Positions 8,008 to 16,948 of a stretch of 64,000 nt of DNA are shown piece after piece. The stretch spans positions 51,198 through 115,197 of the forward strand of contig JAEWZY010000061.1 in NCBI GenBank assembly GCA_023394955.1, given 5' to 3'. This stretch comes from Bacillota bacterium. Lineage in GTDB: Bacteria > Bacillota > UBA4882 > UBA8346. The position numbers and the translations under genes were made by a program. The notes beneath the pieces are model-generated. The model was not told the DNA's origin. It saw only the letters and a program-made list of their open reading frames with translations, and ran no database searches. Position 1 is the stretch's first letter; each line of letters opens with the position of its first letter.

Positions 8008-9276
8008 TTGTTTCTTGATCAAACGAAAATTCATATCCAGTCTGGAAATGGCGGTTCGGGAGCAATCAGCTTTCGGCGGGAAAAGTATGTGCCCCGAGGA
8101 GGACCTGACGGCGGTGACGGCGGGCGCGGCGGACATATAATCATGGAAGCGACCCGGGATTTGAATACCTTAAGCAGTTTTCGCTATCAACAACATTTTC
8201 GGGCTGAAAATGGAGAATCCGGCGCGGCAGCCAATCGTTCTGGCAAAGCAGGCGCTGACTTAATAATCAAAATACCGGTAGGAACTTTAGTAAGGAATAC
8301 GGAGACCGGTAAAATATTAGCTGATCTAACCGGGACGGGTTCTCAGGCGGTTATCTTAAGGGGAGGCAGGGGAGGACGAGGCAATACTCGTTTTGCCACT
8401 TCTACCCGTCAAACCCCGCAATTTTCTGAAAAAGGCGAGCCCGGAACGGAACTGGCCATTGAATTAGAGTTAAAATTAATAGCCGATGTAGGCCTGATTG
8501 GCTTTCCTAATGCCGGAAAATCTTCATTGTTAACAAAAATTTCCGCAGCCCGCCCCAGGGTGGCTGATTATCCTTTTACAACTCTCGAGCCCCATTTAGG
8601 AGTGGTTGATCATAAAAACGAAAGTTTCGTGGCGGTTGATGTCCCGGGACTAATTGAGGGCGCCCATCAAGGTGTTGGTTTGGGACATCAGTTTTTACGA
8701 CATATTGAAAGAACCCGTCTTTTAGTTCATGTGGTTGATCTTTCGGGATTGTCGGGGAGAGATCCTTACCAGGATTTTTTACAGATCAATCAAGAGTTGG
8801 GTTTATACAATCCGGAATTAGTTGAGAAAGAACAGATTGTGGCTGCTAACAAAATTGATCTGCCCGAATCCCGGATAGCTTGGGATAAGTTCCAATCACA
8901 AGTTGGTGACCGAACGGTAATCCCAATCTCCGCGGCAACAGGGGAAGGAATCGATGGATTGTTGGATTTAGTAATTCGAAAATTAGCCCTTTTACCTAAA
9001 TATACAACGGCAATCCAGGAAGAGACTGACCCGGAGCAATTTCCGGAGGAATCAGGAACTGAAATTATTAAGGAAGGTCAAGTTTATCAAGTCAAAAATA
9101 GAACTTTGGAAAAAAGAATCCTTCGTTATGATCTTGAAAATGAATATTCACTTCAAAGTCTACAAAAGCTCCTCAAAAAATGGGGCATCAATCAAGCATT
9201 AATCGAACAAGGGGTCAAAGAAGGTGATTCGGTTCGGATTGGTGATTTTGAATTTACTTTTTTAAACGACGATTGA
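8008..9276 (+). CDS. obg: Obg/CgtA, ribosome-associated GTPase
   Basis: The 422-residue GTPase acts in late 50S assembly and stress signalling; in Bacillus it is also needed for sporulation. Domains in order are the glycine-rich Obg fold (1-155, with FRREKYVPRGGPDGGDGG), the G domain (about 158-330, with GFPNAGKSS, DVPGLIEGA, NKID and SAATGEG) and a C-terminal OCT domain (about 350-420, RILRYDLENEYS). The start is TTG 8008, with GAGGTG at 7994-7999 in good position. The usual neighbours rplU and rpmA are absent. A single Spo0A-box-like heptamer TGTCGAA occurs just upstream (7978-7984), which could be chance. Confidence 0.96.
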   Translation: MFLDQTKIHIQSGNGGSGAISFRREKYVPRGGPDGGDGGRGGHIIMEATRDLNTLSSFRYQQHFRAENGESGAAANRSGKAGADLIIKIPVGTLVRNTETGKILADLTGTGSQAVILRGGRGGRGNTRFATSTRQTPQFSEKGEPGTELAIELELKLIADVGLIGFPNAGKSSLLTKISAARPRVADYPFTTLEPHLGVVDHKNESFVAVDVPGLIEGAHQGVGLGHQFLRHIERTRLLVHVVDLSGLSGRDPYQDFLQINQELGLYNPELVEKEQIVAANKIDLPESRIAWDKFQSQVGDRTVIPISAATGEGIDGLLDLVIRKLALLPKYTTAIQEETDPEQFPEESGTEIIKEGQVYQVKNRTLEKRILRYDLENEYSLQSLQKLLKKWGINQALIEQGVKEGDSVRIGDFEFTFLNDD

Positions 9277-9365
9277 GAGGTTATTATTTTGTACAGTATA
9301 TAGTAATTCCGATTACGAGCATCACCGGCGTTAATTTCGCAAAGAAAAAACACCTCAAAACTTTT

Positions 9366-9389
9366 AGTGAAGCCTATGCTTCACTTTTT
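9366..9389 (+). terminator. Intrinsic terminator after obg
   Basis: AGTGAAGC (9366-9373) and GCTTCACT (9378-9385) form a perfect 8-bp stem with a 4-base loop and a T-run. The rest of the 321-base gap between obg and yhbY holds this terminator and a promoter; the 65-codon open frame at 9367-9564 starts inside the terminator and is not convincing. Confidence 0.8.
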
Positions 9390-9556
9390 ACTATGTGAAA
9401 CATTATGTCGATTATTTCACCACAGGGAAGCGCGAAGGTCAAAACCTAAAATGAGTGTCCTCTTTAAATTGATATTTCTGTATGCTTCATGTTTCTATGT
9501 TGTAGTCCTATGTTTCAAATTTAATTCCGAAAATGTCCCTCGAAGTATGAATTTTA

Positions 9557-9565
9557 TGCTATAAT
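9557..9565 (+). promoter_or_regulatory. Extended -10 promoter of yhbY-proB-nadD
   Basis: TG at 9557-9558, one base, then a perfect TATAAT at 9560-9565 make an extended -10 element 33 bases before yhbY. No good -35 box is visible, which is usual for this promoter type. Confidence 0.55.
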
Positions 9566-9597
9566 GTTTCCAAAACATTTCGGAAAGAAGGTATAGG

Positions 9598-9903
9598 TTG
9601 ATTACTAGTAAAGAACGGAGTATCTTAAGATCAATCGGTAATAAATTAGAACCCATTATTATAATTGGAAAAAACGGAATTACAGAGAACCTCCTCGCCC
9701 AACTGGACGAGGCGTTAAACGCACGGGAATTAGTGAAAGGCAGGGTCTTGCCTCATCAGGATTTTGACGTTAAAGCAATAGCTGAAGAATTAGCTCAAAA
9801 GACCGGCGCCGATATCGTTCAAACTATTGGCCGTAATATTCTTCTCTATAGAGCCCCTCAAGATGGAAGCCCCAGTAAAATCCATTGGGAACAGGAGCGC
9901 TAG
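9598..9903 (+). CDS. yhbY: YhbY-family CRM-domain RNA-binding protein
   Basis: This 101-residue single-domain protein matches the YhbY/CRM family, which associates with pre-50S ribosomal particles. The family features are LRSIGNKLEPIIIIGKNGIT near the N-terminus, with the GKNG loop, and the segment around ELVKGRVL. The start is TTG 9598 with a purine-rich SD (GGAAAGAAGG) upstream. The stop codon is immediately followed by the ATG of proB, and the pair yhbY near nadD, yqeK and rsfS is a widely conserved ribosome-assembly neighbourhood in Bacillota. Confidence 0.92.
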   Translation: MITSKERSILRSIGNKLEPIIIIGKNGITENLLAQLDEALNARELVKGRVLPHQDFDVKAIAEELAQKTGADIVQTIGRNILLYRAPQDGSPSKIHWEQER

Positions 9904-11031
9904 ATGGATTATCTGAAAATCATTCAAAATGCCAAACGGATTGTGGTTAAGGTAGGAACTAGTACTCTGACCTATGATACTGGAAAATTGAATCTTAACC
10001 GGATGGAGCTTTTGATTAGACAACTTACCGATTTGCAGAATCAAGGCCGGGAAATAGTTTTGGTAACTTCAGGCGCAGTAGGAGTGGGATTAGGAAGGCT
10101 GGGTCTCAGGGAAAGGCCTGGAACTATTTTGCAGCGTCAAGCTTTAGCTGCTATCGGTCAAGGATTATTGATGCAGGTATATGAGAAATTATTTTCAGAA
10201 TATGGGCAAACAGTAGCGCAAATACTGCTTACCCGTAGTGATATTAGTGATCGCAAAAGATATCTAAATGCCAGAAATACAATCCTGGCTTTGTTAAAAT
10301 ATCATGTTATTCCGATTATTAATGAAAACGACACGGTAGCCACTGAGGAATTAAAAATTGGGCAAAATGACGCCTTATCAGCTTTAGTAGCAGGATTGAT
10401 CGACGCGGATTTACTGATTCTCCTCTCCGATGTGGACGGACTTTATACCGCCGATCCAAAAATAAAGTCTAACGCAGAATTAATTCCTTTAGTGAAAGAA
10501 ATTACGCCTGAAATAACTTCGATGGCCAGCGATGCTGTTTCTATCTTTGGAACCGGTGGAATGATTACCAAATTAGAAGCAGCTAAAATGGCTACCGCCG
10601 CGGGGAGTTCAATGATTTTAATGAATGGCGCGGAGCCCTCCCGCATTCGGCAAATATTTTCAGGGCAAGCCGTGGGAACAGTTTTTTTAAGTTCTGACCA
10701 AGCGATAGTCTCCAGCCGGAAACGATGGATCGCTTATGGACCTCAAGTCGCCGGTGAATTGATCATCGATTCCGGAGCGGAACGGGCGTTAATCAAACAA
10801 GGTAAAAGTTTATTGCCTTCAGGGATTGTCGAGTTATCCGGCGACTTCGAAGAAGGGGATTTAGTAAAGATTATTAACGTGGAACGCCGGGAATTGGGAA
10901 GAGGTTTAATCAACTACGGACGAGAACAACTGAAAAAGATTATTGGCAAGAAATGCGCCGAAATTGAAATGATTCTCGGTTTTAAAACTGCGGATGAAGT
11001 GATCCATAGGGATAATTTGGTCATTACCTGA
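9904..11031 (+). CDS. proB: ProB, glutamate 5-kinase with C-terminal PUA domain
   Basis: The 375-residue enzyme phosphorylates glutamate in the first step of proline synthesis. The amino acid kinase domain (about 1-260) shows VVKVGTSTLTYD, VTSGAVGVGLGRLGL, INENDTVATEE and LSDVDGLYTADP. A PUA domain follows (about 277-352). It is the full-length, proline-regulated form. The partner proA lies apart at 30.1 kb rather than adjacent. The start ATG directly abuts the yhbY stop codon, so translational coupling is likely. Confidence 0.96.
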   Translation: MDYLKIIQNAKRIVVKVGTSTLTYDTGKLNLNRMELLIRQLTDLQNQGREIVLVTSGAVGVGLGRLGLRERPGTILQRQALAAIGQGLLMQVYEKLFSEYGQTVAQILLTRSDISDRKRYLNARNTILALLKYHVIPIINENDTVATEELKIGQNDALSALVAGLIDADLLILLSDVDGLYTADPKIKSNAELIPLVKEITPEITSMASDAVSIFGTGGMITKLEAAKMATAAGSSMILMNGAEPSRIRQIFSGQAVGTVFLSSDQAIVSSRKRWIAYGPQVAGELIIDSGAERALIKQGKSLLPSGIVELSGDFEEGDLVKIINVERRELGRGLINYGREQLKKIIGKKCAEIEMILGFKTADEVIHRDNLVIT

Positions 11032-11046
11032 TGGGAAGGTGGGAAG

Positions 11047-11649
11047 ATGTTCGGAATATTAGGCGGGACTTTTGATCCGATTCATTTTGGGCATTTGGTA
11101 TTGGCGGAGAAGGCGAGGGAGGCTTTTCAACTTGAAAAAGTGATCGTAGTCCCCGCCGCCATACCTCCTCATAAAATCGGCGAAGTAGCCACTGAAGCCC
11201 GACACCGTTTGAAAATGGTTGAGCTTGCTATCCAAGAAAGCCCTTGGTTTGAGGTATCCACCGTGGAACTGGATCGGGAAGGGCTCTCTTATTCCATCGA
11301 CACTATTCGGGAATTAAAAAATGAGCTTTCGGATCCGGAAACAGCTTTAATAATGGGCTTTGATTCTTTATTAGAATTGCATTCCTGGAAAAATTACCGG
11401 TCGATTTTGGAAGAGGCTAAAATTATCACCGCTTTTCGTCCCGGTTATCCGATTTTAACCGATAATCAAAATTGGCCTTCATTTTTAAAAGCATACCAAG
11501 AACAAATTTTAGTTTTGGAAGCTCCTTTATTAGACATCTCTTCTACCTGGCTTAGAGTGGAGTTAATGTATGGCCGCTCCATCAGGTATCTAGTACCTGA
11601 GCCAGTTATTGATTATATTAACGCTAATGGTTTATACCGGGATTTATAA
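11047..11649 (+). CDS. nadD: NadD, nicotinate-nucleotide adenylyltransferase
   Basis: The 200-residue nucleotidyltransferase converts nicotinate mononucleotide and ATP to deamido-NAD. GGTFDPIHFGHL at residues 6-17 is the GxFxPxHxGH substrate-binding motif, and ISSTWLR near 174-180 is the C-terminal ISxTxxR motif. GGGAAGGTGGGAAG precedes the ATG. It follows proB by 15 bases and probably ends the yhbY operon, as a terminator follows. In most Bacillota yqeK and rsfS follow immediately, but here an RRM gene and a PilZ gene intervene. Confidence 0.95.
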   Translation: MFGILGGTFDPIHFGHLVLAEKAREAFQLEKVIVVPAAIPPHKIGEVATEARHRLKMVELAIQESPWFEVSTVELDREGLSYSIDTIRELKNELSDPETALIMGFDSLLELHSWKNYRSILEEAKIITAFRPGYPILTDNQNWPSFLKAYQEQILVLEAPLLDISSTWLRVELMYGRSIRYLVPEPVIDYINANGLYRDL

Positions 11650-11741
11650 ATTACTCCAATTAATAAGTCGAGTAAATTTAAGAAAAATTGGATGCGCTTG
11701 TTTCCACAAGCCTTCAGTTAATTTCAATATCGATAATATAG

Positions 11742-11768
11742 TGGACTTTAGTATAGTCCATTTTTTTT
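11742..11768 (+). terminator. Intrinsic terminator after nadD
   Basis: TGGACT (11742-11747) pairs with AGTCCA (11755-11760), followed by eight T. Confidence 0.8.
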
Positions 11769-11860
11769 GATGCAAACTATATTTAAAGTTTTTTAGGTTG
11801 CTAATAAAACGTATAAGCTTAGGATCAACTTTTGGTTTAAGAAAGAGAGGTGAAAGTGGG

Positions 11861-12118
11861 ATGACTAAAACACTTTATGTCGGTAATCTGCCATGGTCAA
11901 CTACTAAAGAGGACTTAGCCTCATTTTTTGCGGATTTTGCAGAAGTAAAAGCCAGCCGTGTTATTACCGACCCCATTAGCGGTCGTTCCAAAGGGTTTGG
12001 CTTTATTGAAGTCGAAGATCAAGATGTGGATCGGGTTATTGATGCTGCCAACGGAAAAGATATGGGCGGAAGGGAAATAATCGTAAATGAAGCTAAACCC
12101 AGACAACCAAAAATGTAA
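11861..12118 (+). CDS. Single RRM-domain RNA-binding protein
   Basis: The 85-residue protein is almost entirely one RNA recognition motif. RNP2 is seen as LYVGNL (residues 5-10) and RNP1 as KGFGFIEV (about 46-53). Such small RRM proteins are common in cyanobacteria and some spore-formers and bind single-stranded RNA, often as RNA chaperones; the target is unknown. ATG 11861 is chosen because GAGAGGTGAAAGTGGG precedes it; the open frame extends to 11798 without support. It is a single-gene unit flanked by two terminators. Confidence 0.9.
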   Translation: MTKTLYVGNLPWSTTKEDLASFFADFAEVKASRVITDPISGRSKGFGFIEVEDQDVDRVIDAANGKDMGGREIIVNEAKPRQPKM

Positions 12119-12123
12119 AATAA

Positions 12124-12138
12124 AGTACCTATTTTAAT
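12124..12138 (+). repeat. 15-mer shared with the region upstream of yceD-rpmF
   Basis: AGTACCTATTTTAAT occurs here and again identically at 46,341-46,355. Its first half resembles a FapR half-site (AGTACCT). Function is unproven and an AT-rich 15-mer can recur by chance. Confidence 0.3.
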
Positions 12139-12155
12139 ATTTTAATCTGATTTAA

Positions 12156-12184
12156 AAAAGAGGTGATTCATGGACACCTCTTTT
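12156..12184 (+). terminator. Intrinsic terminator after the RRM gene
   Basis: AAAAGAGGTG (12156-12165) and CACCTCTTTT (12175-12184) form a perfect 10-bp stem ending in T-rich sequence. In the remaining AT-rich gap up to 12433 I see no gene, riboswitch or convincing promoter. Confidence 0.85.
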
Positions 12185-12433
12185 CATTTTATTTAATTCT
12201 TTTAGATATTGTGGAAGGGTATTCATAAAAACCATCGAAATACTATAACAATGGAATTTATTAGCATTAAGTGGAAGTCAAAGATAAGAATGTTATTTCA
12301 TAAAATTTGAAGCGTTTTCATATTGTGAGGTGATTCAACAAGTAATTCTATCAACCGTTATCTGGTGAATGCTTACCAAACTTTTTGTCCAACCACTTTT
12401 CCAAGGCAAATCATATGGAAAGGGAGTAAAACA

Positions 12434-12796
12434 ATGATTGAAAAAAGAAAATTTTCGCGGGTGGATTTTAAAAAAGAAGTTGAAATCTTCGTTAACGGCG
12501 TAAAATATCTAGGTGAAATTGAAAACTTAAGCCTGAAAGGGGCTTATATAAAAACATCCCATTCACTTCAAATTGATGATCAGGTTGAAATTATCATTCA
12601 TCTGACTGCCAATACCGATTTTAATGTAAATCTAAAAGGCAAAGTGCTTCGATTAACTGCGGATGGCGCTGGTGTTATTTTTGATCGAATTGACTTTGAT
12701 TCCTTCTCGCATCTTAGGAATATAATAGCTTATAATTTTGGAGACGATGATCTAGTAATGGAGGAATTCTTCAATAGTATTAACAACAAAGAATGA
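12434..12796 (+). CDS. PilZ-domain c-di-GMP-binding protein
   Basis: A 120-residue protein made of one PilZ domain. RKFSRVDF gives the RxxxR motif at residues 5-9, and NLSLKGAYI gives the [DN]xSxxG motif near 33-41. Together these bind c-di-GMP. The effector partner is not visible. ATG 12434 is preceded by AAGGGAGT; the frame is open upstream to 12365 but without an SD. It lies just before yqeK, possibly in the same transcript (18-base gap). The diguanylate cyclase at 6.7 kb could supply its ligand. Confidence 0.88.
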   Translation: MIEKRKFSRVDFKKEVEIFVNGVKYLGEIENLSLKGAYIKTSHSLQIDDQVEIIIHLTANTDFNVNLKGKVLRLTADGAGVIFDRIDFDSFSHLRNIIAYNFGDDDLVMEEFFNSINNKE

Positions 12797-12814
12797 TGAT
12801 GGAAGGCTTAGCTG

Positions 12815-13414
12815 ATGCAAAGAACTGATTTAATTAAAGTACTAGCCAATAATCTCTCAGAACCTCGTTTAAATCATTGCCTCAGAGTTGAAGCGATGGC
12901 TCTCGAACTCGCCTTGCATTTTCAGACTCCTTCTGAATTGGTTTCTCCGGCGGCCTTACTTCATGATTTGTGCCGGGAATACGACCGGGATAAGCTCTTG
13001 AAACTAGCGGGCAATTTTGGTATAGTAATAGACGATATTGAAGAGGCGGAGCCTTTATTACTCCACGGTTCAGTAGCGGCAGCAATTGTTAAAAATACTT
13101 TGGGCATAAATGACCCTCTGGTTTTAGAAGCCATTAGCTACCATATTACCGGAGCGCCAGGGTTATCGCCCTTGGCAAGATTGATTTTTGTAGCCGATTT
13201 TATAGAACCCGGCCGGACTTTTAAACAAGCGCGAATAATTCGGGAACAAGCTTTAATACTTAGCCCCGATGAAATCCTATTAAAAATATTTAACCGAAGT
13301 ATCGAATACGTTATTAAACAGGGCTTTTTAATTCATCCCCGAACTGTAGCGGGGAGAAACGAATTAATCATGAAAGGTGTTTTGGATGGAACATCTCTTG
13401 GAAATTGCATTTAA
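12815..13414 (+). CDS. yqeK: YqeK, HD-domain diadenosine tetraphosphatase
   Basis: The 199-residue HD-domain protein belongs to the YqeK family, which hydrolyses Ap4A symmetrically to two ADP using a metal-iron site. Ligands are visible in LNHCLRVEAMA (His), ALLHDLCREY (HD pair), LLHGSVAA and FVADFIEPGR. It is found next to nadD or rsfS in most Bacillota. GGAAGG lies 8 bases before the ATG. The 3' end overlaps rsfS by 29 bases. Confidence 0.92.
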   Translation: MQRTDLIKVLANNLSEPRLNHCLRVEAMALELALHFQTPSELVSPAALLHDLCREYDRDKLLKLAGNFGIVIDDIEEAEPLLLHGSVAAAIVKNTLGINDPLVLEAISYHITGAPGLSPLARLIFVADFIEPGRTFKQARIIREQALILSPDEILLKIFNRSIEYVIKQGFLIHPRTVAGRNELIMKGVLDGTSLGNCI

Positions 13415-13736
13415 GGCGGCGCTTGAGAAGAAAGCTATTGATCCGGTAATTTTAGATTTACGTAATTTGTCGGGAGTGACGGACTTTTTTTTAGTTTGTT
13501 CCGGTCAAAGCCAAGTGCAAGTCAGGTCCATTGCGGACAATATCCTTGAAAAATTAGGTGAGTATGGCGTCAAACTTCCAGTAAAGGAAGGTTATCAATC
13601 GGGAGTCTGGATTTTGCTTGACTTCGGCCAGCTGGTAATTCACATATTACAAGAACAAGAACGTCAATTTTATGCTTTAGAACAATTATGGCACGATGCT
13701 AAAATGATGAAATTAACTTCTATAAAAATGGGTTGA
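13386..13736 (+). CDS. rsfS: RsfS, ribosomal silencing factor
   Basis: The 116-residue protein binds ribosomal protein L14 and blocks subunit joining when nutrients are limiting. Family signatures are VILDLRNLSGVTDFFLVCSG and the WILLDFGQLVIHI segment before the YALEQLW end. ATG 13386 is chosen because GAAAGGTG at 13372-13379 lies just upstream, inside the end of yqeK. The overlap indicates translational coupling with yqeK. Confidence 0.95.
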   Translation: MEHLLEIAFKAALEKKAIDPVILDLRNLSGVTDFFLVCSGQSQVQVRSIADNILEKLGEYGVKLPVKEGYQSGVWILLDFGQLVIHILQEQERQFYALEQLWHDAKMMKLTSIKMG

Positions 13737-13766
13737 ATGTGTTAGGCAAATTGGGAGGCTACAGCA

Positions 13767-16217
13767 ATGAGTAAGGTTACAAAGTATCATCCGCAAGAAA
13801 TCGAATCACGCTGGCAAAAAAAATGGGAGAATGACGGGCTTTATCGTTCGTTAATCAAGAATGACCATCCGAAGTATTATGCTTTAACTATGCTTCCGTA
13901 TCCTAGTGGCGATCTTCATATCGGCCATTGGTACGCTATTACTCCTTCTGATGCTCATGCCCGTTATAAACGGATGAATGGTTATAATGTTTTATTTCCC
14001 ATGGGCTTTGACGCTTTTGGTCTTCCGGCCGAGAATGCCGCAATTAAGCGTGGGGTACATCCTTTCAAATGGACCATGGGTAACATTGAAAAAATGCGTG
14101 AACAACTAAAATCAATGGGCGCTATTTTTGATTGGAAAAGAGAGATTATTTCCTGTTTGCCCGATTATTATAAATGGACCCAATGGTTTTTCTTGAAGTT
14201 TTATGAGAAAGGGATCGCTTATAAGAAATTTTCGCCAGTGGATTTTTGCCCTCAATGTAATACTACTTTGGCCCGGGAACAAGTATGGGGTGAAGATCGT
14301 CACTGTGAACGCTGTAATACTCCGGTCATTAAAAAGGAGCTTAACCAGTGGTACTTTAAGATTACCGATTACGCTGAGGAATTATTGGATTTTTCCGGAA
14401 TTGATTGGCCGGAAAGAGTTACCACTATGCAGCAAAACTGGATCGGTCGCAGCGAAGGCGCGGAGGTTTTGTTCCATACCGAAGCCGGACAAGGGATTAA
14501 AATCTATACAACCAGGCCGGATACGTTATGGGGCGTCACTTTTATGGTCTTGGCTCCCGAACATCCGTTAGTCCAGGAAATTACTACTCCTGAAAATAAA
14601 GACATCGTGAACGAATATGTCGTTAAAGCCAGCCGCCAAACGGAAATCGAACGTTTAGCGGCCAACAAAGAGAAAACCGGAGTGTTTTCCGGAGCATACG
14701 CCATTAATCCGGTTAATGGTGAACGGATTCCCATTTGGATTGCGGACTATGTAATGATGGGTTACGGAACTGGGGCGATTATGGCCGTTCCAGCCCACGA
14801 TGAACGGGATTTCGATTTTGCCGTAAAATTTCAACTTCCCATTAAAATGGTGATTGCTCCTCAAGAGGGGAATATCCCGGAAGGGTTGGATCAAGCATTT
14901 ACCAGCGTTGATGATGGGGTAATGGTTAACTCCGGCCAGTTTAGCGGAACCAGCGCCGCCGAGGGCAAGGCTAAAGTCACCCAGTGGCTCGAGGAAAAAG
15001 GAATTGGCTCTAAAACCGTTAATTATCGTTTGCGAGATTGGTTGATCAGTCGGCAGCGCTATTGGGGAGCGCCAATTCCTATTATTTATTGTGATAAATG
15101 CGGAACCGTACCTGTGCCTTATGAAGATTTGCCGGTTTTATTGCCGGAAGATGCCGAATTTCTCCCTACCGGCGAATCACCTTTAAAATACCATGAAGGT
15201 TTCCACAACACTACTTGTCCCAAGTGCGGCGGGCCTGCGGAACGCGAGACCGATACCATGGATACTTTCATGTGTTCTTCATGGTATCCTTATGGATATT
15301 TAAGCCCCTATTATCATGGTGAAACTCCAATGGACACTAAAGAAGCCGCTTATTGGCTTCCAATTGACCTTTATACCGGTGGAATTGAACATGCTTGTAT
15401 GCACTTGATTTACATTAGATTTTTTACCAAAGCTATGCGGGATTTGGGATTGGTTAATTTTAATGAACCGGTGCATAAGTTAAGAAATCAAGGAATCATT
15501 CTTGGGGAAGACAGTGAAAAGATGAGCAAGTCCCGGGGTAATGTGGTAGCCCCGGACGATCTGGTAGGCCGCTATGGAGCGGATGCGGTTAGGGCTTATT
15601 TAATGTTCGGTTGGCGTTGGGAACTAGGAGGGCCGTGGGACAACCGCGGGATCGAAGGAATGTACCGCTTCCTAAACCGGTTGTGGGAAGTAACTCTAGA
15701 TCCTGTGGCAGCTAATTCCAATACCGAAGCGGAAAAATTCGTGCGGCGTAAAACCCATCAAACCATCGCCAAGGCCTCTCGGGAAATTGAAATTTTCTCT
15801 TTCAACACTTATCTGGCCTCATTAATGGAACTGTTGAACGTGATGGTCAAGTATAAAGCGGATATTTTTAACTCTGAGGCTTGGATAGAATCCGTTAAAA
15901 CTATTTTGTTATTGATTGCTCCAGCCTGTCCCCATCTGGCTGAAGAAGTTTGGAATGTCTTGGGTTTTGGTTATTCCATTCATAACCAGCCTTGGCCGGT
16001 GTCCGACCCGGAATTAGCCACCGAAGATAATGTGGAGATTGTAATCCAAATTAACGGTAAGATCCGAGAAAAAATGGTGGTACCGGTAGGAAGTGAGGAA
16101 GATGAGTTGAAAGAGTTGGCTCTTAATGATCCCGGCATCAAAAATCACCTTGCGGAAAAGTCAATCCGGAAAATTATTGTGGTGCCGGATCGCTTAGTTA
16201 ATATTGTGGTAAGCTGA
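13767..16217 (+). CDS. leuS: LeuS, leucyl-tRNA synthetase
   Basis: The 816-residue class I enzyme charges tRNA-Leu. HIGH is literally present at residues 51-54 and KMSKS at 585-589. The CP1 editing domain (about 220-415) has GTGAIMAVPAHDERD, the region that hydrolyses mischarged tRNA. Cysteine pairs near residues 159-176 (CPQCN, CERC) form a zinc site typical of bacterial LeuS. GGGAGG precedes the ATG. Its stop overlaps the next start (TGATG), so the downstream metallopeptidase gene is coupled. Confidence 0.98.
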   Translation: MSKVTKYHPQEIESRWQKKWENDGLYRSLIKNDHPKYYALTMLPYPSGDLHIGHWYAITPSDAHARYKRMNGYNVLFPMGFDAFGLPAENAAIKRGVHPFKWTMGNIEKMREQLKSMGAIFDWKREIISCLPDYYKWTQWFFLKFYEKGIAYKKFSPVDFCPQCNTTLAREQVWGEDRHCERCNTPVIKKELNQWYFKITDYAEELLDFSGIDWPERVTTMQQNWIGRSEGAEVLFHTEAGQGIKIYTTRPDTLWGVTFMVLAPEHPLVQEITTPENKDIVNEYVVKASRQTEIERLAANKEKTGVFSGAYAINPVNGERIPIWIADYVMMGYGTGAIMAVPAHDERDFDFAVKFQLPIKMVIAPQEGNIPEGLDQAFTSVDDGVMVNSGQFSGTSAAEGKAKVTQWLEEKGIGSKTVNYRLRDWLISRQRYWGAPIPIIYCDKCGTVPVPYEDLPVLLPEDAEFLPTGESPLKYHEGFHNTTCPKCGGPAERETDTMDTFMCSSWYPYGYLSPYYHGETPMDTKEAAYWLPIDLYTGGIEHACMHLIYIRFFTKAMRDLGLVNFNEPVHKLRNQGIILGEDSEKMSKSRGNVVAPDDLVGRYGADAVRAYLMFGWRWELGGPWDNRGIEGMYRFLNRLWEVTLDPVAANSNTEAEKFVRRKTHQTIAKASREIEIFSFNTYLASLMELLNVMVKYKADIFNSEAWIESVKTILLLIAPACPHLAEEVWNVLGFGYSIHNQPWPVSDPELATEDNVEIVIQINGKIREKMVVPVGSEEDELKELALNDPGIKNHLAEKSIRKIIVVPDRLVNIVVS

Positions 16218-16741
16218 TGAATGTCTTTGAGTTGCCGCTCCGGATTATTCCGGATGAACGTAAAACAGTGACCGCTTCCTTCGACGGCAGTGTCTGTCTG
16301 ATAAAAATCCCAGTCTTGCTAAGCCGTCAAAAAAAAAGAGGAATTGATTATATTGACCGGGTATATTGGAAAATACTCGGTCAAATTTTTCAACCGAAGT
16401 TAAAAGCCCGTACTAACGAGTTAAATTCAAATTTTTATAATTTTACTTATCAATCCGTCCGTTACCATCGTCAATTTCGGAGATGGGGTTCATGTTCATC
16501 CTTGAAAAACATCAATTTATCCCATCGGTTAATCGGGGCGCCTCAAGAGTTAATTGATTATGTCATAATTCATGAGTTGGCCCATTTAAAGTATTTAAAT
16601 CATAGTCGGGAATTTTGGGATTTAGTCAAACAGACCGGAGTCAATCCGCGATTAATGCGTAAGACTATTCAAGAATATGGTTATGCGTGGCATTTGAATT
16701 ATCAAGACTGGTTATTAAAGGTTAAATCCCTTATAAATTGA
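16217..16741 (+). CDS. YgjP-like (DUF45) zinc metallopeptidase-domain protein
   Basis: The 174-residue protein carries HELAHLKYLNHSREFW, an HExxH motif followed by the third His as in the YgjP/SprT-like family. RRWGSCSS upstream (near residue 91) is another family signature. Substrates are unknown; some relatives act in DNA-protein crosslink repair or as restriction-linked proteins. The ATG overlaps the leuS stop codon. A strong terminator 110 bases downstream closes the operon yqeK-rsfS-leuS-this gene. Confidence 0.85.
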   Translation: MNVFELPLRIIPDERKTVTASFDGSVCLIKIPVLLSRQKKRGIDYIDRVYWKILGQIFQPKLKARTNELNSNFYNFTYQSVRYHRQFRRWGSCSSLKNINLSHRLIGAPQELIDYVIIHELAHLKYLNHSREFWDLVKQTGVNPRLMRKTIQEYGYAWHLNYQDWLLKVKSLIN

Positions 16742-16851
16742 AAAAGTGGTCAGGTTTAATGGGAATAATACTGCTAACTTGCCTAGGAATACCAAATTTG
16801 GAGAGTTAATTTTTTCATAAATTTAATACTCGCTCAGAATACCAAAAAAGT

Positions 16852-16878
16852 AAGCCCGGGGAAACGCCGGGCTTTTTT
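16852..16878 (+). terminator. Intrinsic terminator of the leuS operon
   Basis: AAGCCCGG (16852-16859) pairs with CCGGGCTT (16867-16874), followed by six T. Confidence 0.9.
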
Positions 16879-16948
16879 GTTTGAATAAAACCCCAGTTAA
16901 AAGGGGAATTTAATTTCCGGAAAGCCAAAATGCTCTGGGGTGAAAAAT

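Noticed and set aside
9367..9564. 65-codon plus-strand frame after obg
   Set aside because: It begins inside the obg terminator hairpin, lacks an SD and ends over the yhbY promoter.
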